Shown here in pieces: positions 1 to 9,248 of a stretch of DNA of 64,000 bases. The stretch spans positions 32,932,871-32,996,870 of the forward strand of contig CM037787.1 of the NCBI GenBank assembly GCA_021229015.1. Reading direction: 5' to 3'. The stretch is from Solen grandis. Taxonomy: Eukaryota; Mollusca; Bivalvia; Adapedonta; Solenidae. The notes under the pieces were generated by a model, which was not told the DNA's origin, ran no database searches, and saw only the letters and a list, made by a program, of their open reading frames with translations. The position numbers and the translations under genes are program-made. Position 1 is the first letter of the stretch. The number at the start of each line of letters is the position of its first letter.

Positions 1-845
1 ATTGGTCCAAAGCACCCAACATCCAGAGGCTGCCGTATATGACTAGTGTGTGCAGTTAGGATAAAAAATATAATGTCTTGTGTCTTGGTCCAATCGACCA
101 AAACCTAGATTAACATGTGACATATGATCATCAAAATGCACTTACAAAGGATTATCATGTGTGAGCGTTCAGGTAAGTATTTTGTAAGATGGTGTTAAAT
201 GTACCTACGAAACACAATACTTACCCCATGACCAATCTCAATCAGCACCAGCACATCCACCATCCAACAGCTCCTGTCTCAACCTTACCCCAGGAAATGC
301 AAATAAAGATGGTACAGCATAGTGCATTACCACACCCTATCACAGTGACAAGTGACCTTGATCCAGAGGTGGCAGAGGTTTAAAGTTACAATATGTCACA
401 ACTGTTGATGGGGAGTGCGATGCTGATAGTCCCTTTTCGTCAACATTTTAAATGCGTTCTGGCCTGTCCTTTAAGTTGTACTTTTCTAGGATAGAACCAT
501 GTTCATGGTAATAACTTGAAACGCAATCAACAGTGGTTGCCTTAGCTCGTTGAATTTCCAGGCCACGTATTTTAAGCACTTTCAGTTCTGGCCATCATGA
601 CAAAACCACGAAACCACTTCATGGAAAAAGGATGATCAGTATCCTTTTACCTAGACAAATGGCATATTCAGTTGCAATGTCCACAACTTTTGATCGACTA
701 TAGCCATATCTATATACCGACATAAACATCATATGCTCCACAAAATTGGCTTTCTGCTCTGGAGAAAACAGTGGAGCTGGACCTGAATGGGTTGTTTCTG
801 GATCTACTCCGCCAGGAATTTTATGCCTTAAGGACGCCTCCGATA
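1..845 (-). pseudogene. degenerate pogo/Tigger-type transposase fragment
   Basis: Read on the minus strand from about 845 down to 1, several frames give stretches typical of pogo-type DDE transposases. The order is a GPAPLFSPEQ-like CENP-B/HTH linker, YGYSRSKVVDIATEYA, LKVLKIRGLEIQRAKATTV, NVDEKG (first catalytic Asp), a FPGV-type strand, DDHMSHVNL (second catalytic Asp) and PLDVGCFGP (third Asp) at the window edge. Frames change at least three times and stops interrupt several segments, so it cannot make a transposase. It is more divergent from, and not a copy of, the transposase at 5040-6658. The N-terminal psq DNA-binding domain and the element ends were not found. Family-level call is fairly safe; exact limits are not. 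Confidence 0.7.
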
Positions 846-1109
846 AGCTAAACTGTAGTCTTGACTGGAGCCCCTATTTGCATTGTTCAGCAATGCAGTC
901 GTCATTGAAGTGAGGGAGTAGCACATATACTTCCTCTGTGGAACCTATAATTAATTTTAACAAAATATATATTGAGTCATCTCAACACTATTTACACATT
1001 AGCAAGATACTGAATTCAATTAAGTTTCAATTTATGACGGATATTTGAAAATTATATAACGCGTACATCTTACTATATAATGTCTCCCCGAACAATGGCT
1101 TTGAAATAT

Positions 1110-1180
1110 CGGTGATGGCTCGGGAAAGCTCCGGGGCGCCTTCTCCGATGATCGGAGAAGGTGCCCCGGACCATCACCGA
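1110..1180. repeat. GC-rich foldback hairpin
   Basis: Two arms of about 29 bases (CGGTGATGG, an 11-base bulge, then TCCGGGGCGCCTTCTCCGAT against its near-complement) close with almost no loop. One G/A difference and the bulge are the only breaks. The surrounding sequence is AT-rich, so the block stands out. It resembles the core of a small foldback or MITE; no gene is associated. Confidence 0.6.
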
Positions 1181-1582
1181 ATTTGAAATATCATAGGGGG
1201 AACATCCCCTTAGATTAGGCGATGTATCACCATAGCTTCGGGGATTCCTCGAAGGAATGAACGCGTTGAATACTCGTATATTTGTTTAAATTTTGGACTC
1301 AACAGGGTAAAAGACAGCTTTGTTTAAGACAGAAAAACATCGATTTTCATTTTATACGTTCAACATATACATACAACATGTATGTTTAATATATACGGGA
1401 AAGAATGGAAAGAAGGTTGCTTATCGGCATGACGGCCGTGCGAACAAGGAAAATTATCCACACGACGGTCGTGTCGATAGCTTTGGCTGTGTTCTGTTGC
1501 GAGCTGCCGTTTTGGAATATACGAACCAATGAGATTCGTTGTTACAGACTTAATTTGGCTATCTCGCAATCCTAATTATTGT

Positions 1583-1584
<2 letters not shown>

Positions 1585-1617
<33 letters not shown>
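1585..1617. repeat. (TA)n microsatellite
   Basis: About 16 uninterrupted TA units. The flanking 1200-1990 region shows no supportable gene. Confidence 0.95.
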
Positions 1618-1619
<2 letters not shown>

Positions 1620-1994
1620 CCTCATAAATATTTTAGAACATGAATATATTTCATTGAACAAATATTTTTATACAATATTGCAACACACGAAGACAATGTT
1701 CCAAATATAGGAATAAAGTTGATGAAAGGTCGACACCAAACAAACAATCTACTCATGTCATACGTCAAATTATGGAAGATACAAATTGTGACAATAGAAT
1801 AGGTATTATATAAGATCAGGCTTAACGCACAATAGCAAACATCCATTTTTTAAAACCAGTGCTTGATATTCCTCATTTGATATAAATTATCAGAGCTTTG
1901 ATGTAATAGGAGTAGTTATTCGTGATCATATGTAATTCTCTTAAATCTGTTATAAATCATATTTGAATAAATGTATTAGGAATACTGTAAATAG

Positions 1995-2694
1995 AGAATA
2001 TATGGTTGGTGCCGAGATGGAGACAGTTTATCCGGCGAGGTTTAGAAAACTGAAAAGGGCGAGCTTTAGCACAAATCACAAATTAATTAAATTGAAAAAG
2101 TTCAAAGAAGAGCAGCACGCTTTGTAAAAAATAGATATCACAACACTAGTTCTGTCTCCAACATGTTGCACAATCTTAACTGGCCCTCATTAGAAATAAG
2201 AAGAACAAGATCACGATTTATAATGTTATACAAAATCATTCATCATGTTGTTGCAATCTACCCACCTCCAAATTTACCGATAATAGCTGACCAGAGAACA
2301 AGAAATAACAATCTTTATACATTCAAACACATTCATACTGTCAAAGATTCATACAAGTACTTCTTTTATCCCAGAACTGTGCACAGTGGAACCTCCTGCC
2401 ACTGCAGGCCTACGAAGCAGCCACAGTGGATGCCTTTAAAGCCATGATCCCTGTGTCTGTTCTCATCCCCATTTTCCAGCAGTAGATAGCATATACTTTG
2501 TACAATAGTTTTTAAATTGCACTTGTAGATATTAACTAAAACCTTTAAACATCACTTCAGATTGATAGCTCTGAACTGTAATATACACCTCTTGATTTAT
2601 AAATTAGGCGCCGGCACAAAATCTTCAAAATTGAAGGAGTGCTGTATATAGAAGAAGAAGAACTGTCACCAGCTCGGCACCAACCATATATTCT
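1995..2694. repeat. 700-bp unit bounded by a perfect 22-bp inverted repeat
   Basis: The 22 bases at 1995-2016 (AGAATATATGGTTGGTGCCG..) recur exactly inverted at 2673-2694, and a looser match continues inward (AACTGTC..CCA). Between them sits a LINE 3' fragment on the plus strand. The right arm follows directly after a GAAGAAGAAG run typical of a LINE tail. It could be a TIR element that received a LINE insertion, or a hairpin-ended composite. Confidence 0.6.
2091..2485 (+). pseudogene. LINE reverse transcriptase C-terminal fragment (CR1/jockey-like)
   Basis: The frame starting at 2091 reads IEKVQRRAARFV, then LNWPSLEIRRTRSRFIMLYK, the conserved segment downstream of the RT domain in CR1/jockey-like LINEs of invertebrates. 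Near 2380 the frame shifts by one base and continues as QWNLLPLQAYEAATVDAFK to a TAG at 2483-2485, which is the usual end of ORF2. Endonuclease and RT catalytic parts are absent, so this is a 5'-truncated dead copy. The 3' UTR runs to the GAA-rich tail near 2660. Confidence 0.75.
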
Positions 2695-3069
2695 ATTTAT
2701 CCCGTTTTCGATAGACTCTTACCATTATTATCATTTATTTATGTTATTTTATTTTTATCATTATTAACGCCAACCCTAAATTTGTTACCGGATGCCTTTA
2801 CATACACGAATCTTGGACCGAATTACGCACTAACTTAAGTGCTCCGATTAGAAATAGTGCCAAACATATACATTCATATAGCAGAAACAATTTCATAATT
2901 GATAAATATAACTCCATTTTAAGCGAGATATTAATATTTTTATTCACAAATATGCCAAGAAAATAACGCTTTATTAAACTCTTCTGATTTGATTTTTCGT
3001 GTCCATAACCTTTGAAAACCGCATGGCATAGCGAAGAAGTGAAAGGTAAGGTAGAAAGAAATTGCAAAA
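2695..3069. other. no feature recognised
   Basis: AT-rich spacer between the 22-bp inverted repeat and the 3' end of the recombinase pseudogene; open frames here are short and show no family motif. Confidence 0.6.
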
Positions 3070-4647
3070 TTAACGCATGTAAACATTGAAATTTGTAATG
3101 TTCAAAGTAGCTCCACCGAATATTGATGTTAAATCTTGATTTGAGTTGCTGAGATTTAAATTCACCATTCCATTGTTTGGGGAGTGGGTCGGGTGATTGT
3201 TACTAGAAACCTGAGGCAGATAAATTTGATTTTCATTGTTGGTAGGGGAAACAGATTTGTCGATAGCTTCCTGTGGTTTCATGAATGTTGAGTTAATATC
3301 TGATTCGGGATTTGCAGGAGTATGTGATCTGTTGGGCCTAGTGTTTGACAAGATGGTTGAAATTTCTCTGTGTTTGTTTTCAGACATTGTGCTGTAATTT
3401 AGTACTGACTGCATGTTTTTGTGTCCACTAATTTGCATCAGTGGGAGCAACACCACTGTCCCTAAGTTTAGATATGAGATGCTTCCTTGTTGCGTGGTTT
3501 GTTAGTTTCTTGTTTACATTTAATCCACCCTCTGCACTCATTATCTTTAACATGGAAGCAAGTTTCTTTTCCCCAAGTTTCATTTTCAAAAACCACTGGT
3601 CAGAGTCTAATGTGATTGGAACTATTCTTGGAGCCTAATAGAAAGGGTGTTCATCATTAGAGAAGTTGGCAGGTTTTTTTGTGGCATAGAGTTTGTAGGT
3701 TTCCACAGGGCATCGGTCAGGGTCATTTGGCACTTTTCTCACATCAGTCAAGTCACATCTTGTTCTTGTCTTTGTCTGGCGCTCATTAAACTCAAGGTAT
3801 TCTATTCCATCTGATGATTTTTTCAGCTTTATGTCTTCCCATATATAGATATACATTTAAATAAAAGGTATTGGATATTCTCTGTGTTTTTTAAATTTAA
3901 AGCTTGGAGGAAAAAATAATCTTATTTTGTTTTAGTAACATTAAGCTCAATTAAATATGAAAATATTAAATTTTAATAAAATTAACTTTTTCTTTTTATG
4001 AATTAATATGTTTTTATTTTTTTATTTATATTTGAAGGAATATCATATTTTTTTTAAAGATGGACACTGATTTTGATTTTAAAATGTTAATATACAAATA
4101 ATTCAAAGTACTGTGCTAATTTTAATATGAAATTTGAGATTTGTTTATATTTAGTATCTTTCTTTGATAGAATCTATTTGAATTAAAATTTATATCAAAA
4201 TTATGTAAGAGGGTTAGATTCCCTCCCCAGACTGTATAATTTAAATGCTGGTGCAAAAGGGACAGATTGTCTGGTGGTCCCACATGATTTTGATTTTTAA
4301 AATTTAAATTCTCAAACATACCTCATGTTATAATTTTCCGCAGTTCCTCTAATGCCAAGCATTACACAGTTATTAAACCACAGGGTATTCAATAATGACT
4401 TTGGACTTGTATTCCCGAGAATTTTCTTTTCATGCAAAATTTCAATTTCTTCATCTGAAATTGCATCAGCGGCATTGGGTTTATTTCCTTTTCCCATTTT
4501 TTTCAGACTTTTTTGTTTTGCTTTAAGGGCATCTCGGCTCAACTGAAATTGATTTGTACCAGATTCTTGCATGATTCGGACAGGATATCGGTGTCGTCTA
4601 AGATGTCGGTCAATACTAGACACCATGTTTCTTATATGCTTTATTTA

Positions 4648-4866
4648 CCTTAAGTCGTGGGTATTTCTATAAACAGCAGCTTGAACGTGCGATGACGTCA
4701 TTGGAGAAAAAATATTTTTTCATAATAAACTCAACTCACCTATTATGTGCATGTAGATACATTTTCTTTTTGAATGTTGATGACTGACACTATAATTAAA
4801 AGTTTTTTCTAACACTAACCACAATGCATTTATATTTATTTAGATTTTCCTTGAGTCGTGGGTTTT
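4648..4866. repeat. left terminal repeats of the pogo element
   Basis: CCTTAAGTCGTGGGTA at 4648-4663 and TTTTCCTTGAGTCGTGGG at 4845-4862, same orientation, about 200 bp apart. Both match the right-end motifs inverted. They are probable transposase binding sites. Confidence 0.65.
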
Positions 4867-5039
4867 CGGAATACCACTAAAGTCTCACAAAACTATTAAA
4901 ATTGTCAATTTTAAACTTGTATACATACTTGCAAACAATATATATATTTTAAACTGTTAGTGTCAAACATAAATTGGCTTTTTTTTTTTTTAGTGGTTGT
5001 TGTTTTTAACAATAGAATTCCCCATGTCTTCTGACCACT

Positions 5040-6658
5040 CTAAGCATGGAACACCATGTGTCCACATTTTGTACATTCTGCCCACTTAACGATGACTATG
5101 TCATTACAGTCTTTCAGACCTGGAGGAGAGAAACGGTTGCAAACACAGCACTTTTCATCATCATCATCTTCACACTCCAATTCACTGTCTTCTTCACAAT
5201 GAAACTGCAGCTTTCTGCATACCTGTGTTTGACCTAATCCACTTGTTGATACTTTTGGAGAATTAGTTTTTGTTTGGGTTTTAGGGGATAATTTTGTTGA
5301 TGGTTGATTTTTTTAGTGAGCTCATACTTTTCAATATCTTTAACAAGTTCATGTGTGATACATTTTCCACCAACTCTGGGTTTTTTGGCTTTGATTTCTG
5401 TCTTTTCAGAGGACTGTATTTTAGGTCCTGTGTCAATCATTTTCTGTGACAGAAGTTCCTGAATTGTTTGTGTTTCTATTTCCTTCCTTTTCTTGGGAAA
5501 TGACTTGGAGGGAAGGAACATTTCCTCTGGAATTACGCTGTCATCAAAAGGAATTATCCCACATTTTTTAAATGATGCAACAATATTTGTTGGTGTCATC
5601 GATTTGAGATAGGCTTTGCCAGATAAAGCAGCTACATCGTATCTGTTTATGATTTGACCACGCTGATTTGCCATGAACAGCTGACATTCATTGTAATAAC
5701 AAGCTTTAAAGGGGGCAAAACAGCCAACATCTAGTGGTTGCAAAGCATGAGATGCATGAGGGGGCAAAACAAATAGAATTATATTGTGTTCAATGGCCCA
5801 CTTCAAAATATCTAAATTGACATGGGATACATGACCATCATATATTAACAGGATCGGATCACTGTTGTCACCTGAACCTTTTTGGACATATTTCACAAAG
5901 TGGGTTTTCAAAAATTTCATAAGTATTTGACCATTTGACCAGCCAGATTCCGATATCTCGTATGCTGAATTTGGTGCATCGTTCCTCAACTTTCCTTTGA
6001 AGACGTAAAATGGTGGTAAAGCCGTACCAGCAGCATTGACACATGCGATGAGAGTGGTAGTCGTGGAATTGGGTGAAGTGACTGCTTGTATTTTAAAAGA
6101 TGATTTCCCAGCAATTACTTTTGAAGGCCTATGTTCGGGCTGTAGTCCAGTCTCATCTAAATTGTAGATAAGATGGGGTTTTGACTTCAGATCATTCTGT
6201 TCAAGTACTGCATCTAAATTGGTAAAGTACGAATCAATAACTTCTTGGGTAAGAAAAGATGCCCTTGTAGATGTAAAAGCCCTTGGTTTGATAACTTTTA
6301 AACGATGATCCCATCTCTTCAAAAATGCATACTTCCCATGTTCAATTCTCCCAAGTTTCACTGCCATTTCAGTTCCTAAAACATTGAGCTGTGACCTGTT
6401 CAGACCATATCCAACTCTGGCTAGCTCTTCTAGATGGTTAACCAAATGTTGCTCTTCATCTGGTGAGAAGAGTGAAGTTTTTCCCCAACATGAATTCACT
6501 TTAACTTTTCCCAAAATTCTGTCTCTAAGAGTTTGTGCTGGCACCCCAAAAAGGCGTGCAGCTCTTTCTGTTGGGACATTATTATATTTTACTGCATTGA
6601 AAGCTTTTAACAGTGCTTCTTTGGAATACTTCTTTTTAACTGCATGCTTTAGGTGTGC
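5040..6658 (-). CDS. pogo/Tigger-type DDE transposase (one frameshift near the C-terminus)
   Basis: Cuts and pastes the surrounding element. The coding exon begins at 6658 just after a TTTTCAG acceptor, so a short first exon with the ATG lies upstream and was not identified. Order: HTH psq DNA-binding domain (KKKYSKEALLKAFNAV..AARLFGVPAQTLRDR), a second HTH/CENP-B-like segment (FSPDEEQHLVNHLEELAR), then the DDE domain with NLDETGL, YDGHVSHVNLD and LQPLDVGCF holding all three Asp residues. The first frame stops at 5234. A one-base slip at a run of seven T (5308-5314) opens a second frame ending with TAG at 5040-5042. That frame encodes CCVCNRFSPP..WAECTKCGHMVFH, a Cys/His zinc-binding tail commonly found at the end of animal pogo transposases. 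The core is otherwise undamaged, so this is a young copy. Confidence 0.85.
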
Positions 6659-7130
6659 CTGAAAATGGAATAGAAAGGGTCTTTAAGGAAAAATATATCT
6701 GTATCATTAATACTCATTAACAAAGTTAAAAAATAACAAAAGAAATGTCTGGGTCATAAAGATATAAAAAAAAATGCATTCGAATTAATTTAATAATCCG
6801 TCATTAATGTTGAAATCGTTAGTGATGTGAGGTATTCGCGCTTAAAAACTAGCGCATGCGCACAACGCATATAGTCATGACCTTGCACTGCCGGTGTATA
6901 AAATGTAAACAAACACTTGGAATACTCCATTTTAGAGGATAACTGGGAGGAATACGATTATATGAGAAGGAAATGGTAGAAAATGTACATCATTTTAGTT
7001 CTGATAAATAAATACCTGTTTAAATCGCATTTTTGGGGGCTGAATCACATTCGTGACAATTCTCGTCAATAACCGGATCGAACGTTTGAGGATGCGTATA
7101 TTCCTTCCTTAGAAATACGCGTGTTTTACA

Positions 7131-7168
7131 TACCCACGACTTAAGGAAAACCCACGACTTAAGGAAAA
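7131..7168. repeat. right terminal repeats of the pogo element
   Basis: Two tandem copies of ACCCACGACTTAAGG at 7132-7146 and 7150-7164, inverted relative to the left end. The outer copy lies only a few bases from the ACCAT flank. Confidence 0.65.
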
Positions 7169-7530
7169 GCGACCATACTTGTTGGTTCATATTCGGTTTT
7201 GTCCAGTTTTCTTACAGAAAGAATGATATTAGCAAGAAGCTCATCCAGTGTTTCAGGGGGAATGTCATGGATATTTCTTGTCTCTTGCTTACCCTTTAAA
7301 AATCTTTTATTTTGAGACATCCTGCAAGGTTTTTTTGAGGGTGTTTTTGTTTTCAGCATCAATTATATTTTGCCTTACTTCAGTGATTGTCAGGTCTTTA
7401 AAACAATCTTTTGGGCCAGGTTGTTTCATACCAGCACTTTGATCATGTGAGATTTCAGTCACTGAACTTTCAATGTCCATTTCAGAGTCAAATTCTGTTG
7501 GATCTACTCCTGTCATTCTCAAAAACTCTC

Positions 7531-8599
7531 GTTAATTCAGTGACAGAATTGTGCAATTGTTGTTTGTTTGTTGTTGTTGTTGGTTTTTGTTTTGTTTTTT
7601 TGCTTGTTGTTTTTGTTGTTTATTTACATTTAGGTTCATGCAGCCGACATGTTGTACGTCATCATATATAAACATGCGCACTGTGTATGTTATGACCTAC
7701 TATCCTAATAATGATAAACAAAGAAGTGTAACGTTCGGGGAGTAACACTGATATAAATACAAATAGATCTAACAGTAAAAATTAGTTTAAAAAAATACTA
7801 CTAAAATATATTTAATTTACCACTGAAAAAACACCGCGCAACGTTATTAATGTTAACCTCACACCGCGAAGGAATACACAGGTGCCGATTAAAGCTAAGT
7901 TTATTAGGTTACCCCTTTATTAGGTCAGTTTAAATGACGAAAATTGGATAAATGATAATATTTGTCCGCATTTGAGTTAATATCACACCAATTTTCACAG
8001 TTGGTATTCGCACTATTTTAATTCACATCAAAACCATGTAAATATATATCAACGTATGTAAACGTATCCACCACAACTACTATAAACCGGTTCGATTTCT
8101 TCATTCAGTTTATCACTGATTTTAGTAACATGTATGCCTGTTTGCCTGTCTAGACAAAACTCTACAGTTTATTGTCTTGCCTATTATCTTGATTGCTCTT
8201 ATGTAACATTATAATGATTCGTGTGGTGTTTATTTGAACCAGACCATCCATCTAATTTCCGGGAACTGTCAACTGTGTATTGAGGCGGGATTTTCACCAC
8301 CAGAATATTTTGATATTTAAGGTATTAGCACCCTAATACTCATTTTCCATATCTTGCCACTGGGTGGTAACATTTCTATGAAACTTTGACACTTTGAAGA
8401 CACTCAGAAATGAAATTATTTCACCAAGAGTGTTTTGTTTTTTTAACTTTTATCTAATATACATTTACTGTGAATACGAACAACTGAACTTGATTTATGA
8501 GGGAAAAAAACTCACGGTAGAAAGATGCATATGATTCTGTTTCAAATTTCGTGAAAAAAAATCAACTTTACCGTAGAAAAATGGAGTAAGTCACTTTTT
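7531..8599. other. no gene recognised
   Basis: Contains a T/G-rich low-complexity run near 7555-7625 that creates hydrophobic-looking open frames, then AT-rich unique sequence. No exon signals tied to a family were seen. Confidence 0.6.
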
Positions 8600-9248
8600 A
8601 GCTCACCTGAGCTCTATGTGCTCGAGGTAAACTTTCGAGATTACCCTGCTTCCGGCGTCCGTCGTCGTGTGTCGTGCGTCATCCGTCGTCAACAATTTGC
8701 TTAAATCAACGTCTCATCTGAAACCGCTTGACAGAAATTGATTAAACGTGTCAGGGGTGATCCTTAGGTGAACCTTCATTAAAGTTGCTAAGATAAAATG
8801 ATTTAGAACTCTGCAACGGAACACTTTAAAACTCATCTCTTTCAAAACTACTTGCCAAATTCTAAATGTTTTAGTACAAATGTTCCTTGAGTAACCTTCT
8901 AGCAAAGATTGCTAAAACATTTTCGATCCGTAAAAAAACATAGCCACCAGGGGTGGGGTCTAATTTTCCATAAATGTATATAGTGAAAACTTTATATGAC
9001 ATCTCTTAAAATCCCAGGACATAATTTGATTAAATTTGGAAGCTGGACATTCAAAGAAGTAGCTAAAATAAACATGATCCATGGAGATCTCTTGTTGCCA
9101 TGGTAAAGGACAGAAAAACATGAAAACTTTAAAAATCATCTTCTTCAAAACTACTGGTCAGATTTCAAAATGTTTTAGTAAAGATGTTCCTTTGGTAACC
9201 CTATACTCAGGTGAGCGATATAGGGCCTCTGTGGCCTACTTGTTTTGT
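8600..9248 (+). repeat. dispersed element with GCTCACCTGAG / CTCAGGTGAGC ends, copy 1
   Basis: Starts with GCTCACCTGAGCTC and ends with CTCAGGTGAGCGATATAGGG followed by CCTCTGTGGCC. The ends are inverted repeats of each other. An internal CGTCGTC-rich part lies near the start. No open frame of note; presumably non-autonomous. A second copy in opposite orientation is at 55639-56512. Confidence 0.65.

Larger units (their letters stand above)
4627..7171. mobile_element. pogo-superfamily DNA transposon inserted in recombinase coding sequence
   Basis: A 2545-bp block carrying one pogo-type transposase on the minus strand. It is flanked by direct ACCAT repeats (4622-4626 and 7172-7176). Removing the block plus one ACCAT joins EYEPTSMV to SSIDRHL in frame, so the insertion hit an exon. 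Each end has two copies of a CCTTAAGTCGTGGGT motif in inverted orientation. Pogo elements usually duplicate TA, so a 5-bp duplication is unexpected and the exact ends are uncertain. Confidence 0.7.
3070..7530 (-). pseudogene. Crypton-type tyrosine recombinase (DUF3504-like), broken and interrupted
   Basis: Minus-strand pieces in order: 7530-7172 (acidic N-terminus, then ENKNTLKKTL, HDIPPETLDELLANIILSVR, EYEPTSMV), 4626-4320 (SSIDRHLRRHRYPV, ALLNTLWFNN-type helix, GIRG), 3856-3460 (EYLEFNERQTKTRT, NHATRKH) and 3456-3070 (QISGHKNMQSVLNY, then a C-terminal IFGGATLNIT tail). The tyrosine-recombinase residues are all visible: Arg in GIRG, His-x-x-Arg in NHATR, His in SGHKN, and Tyr in the NYS motif. 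Lesions: a one-base shift near 7316, a 2.5-kb insertion at 4627-7171, an in-frame TAG near 3638 after HPFY, and a shift near 3446 before MQISGHK. The break between the second and third pieces has a good donor (AG|GTATGT near 4320), but the expected acceptor near 3833 reads AT instead of AG. Families with this domain include Cryptons and host genes derived from them (for example ZMYM2/KCTD1-type domains). Confidence 0.8.

Noticed and set aside
7555..7625. Signal-peptide-like frame in the T/G-rich run
   Set aside because: Low-complexity sequence with no downstream coding context.
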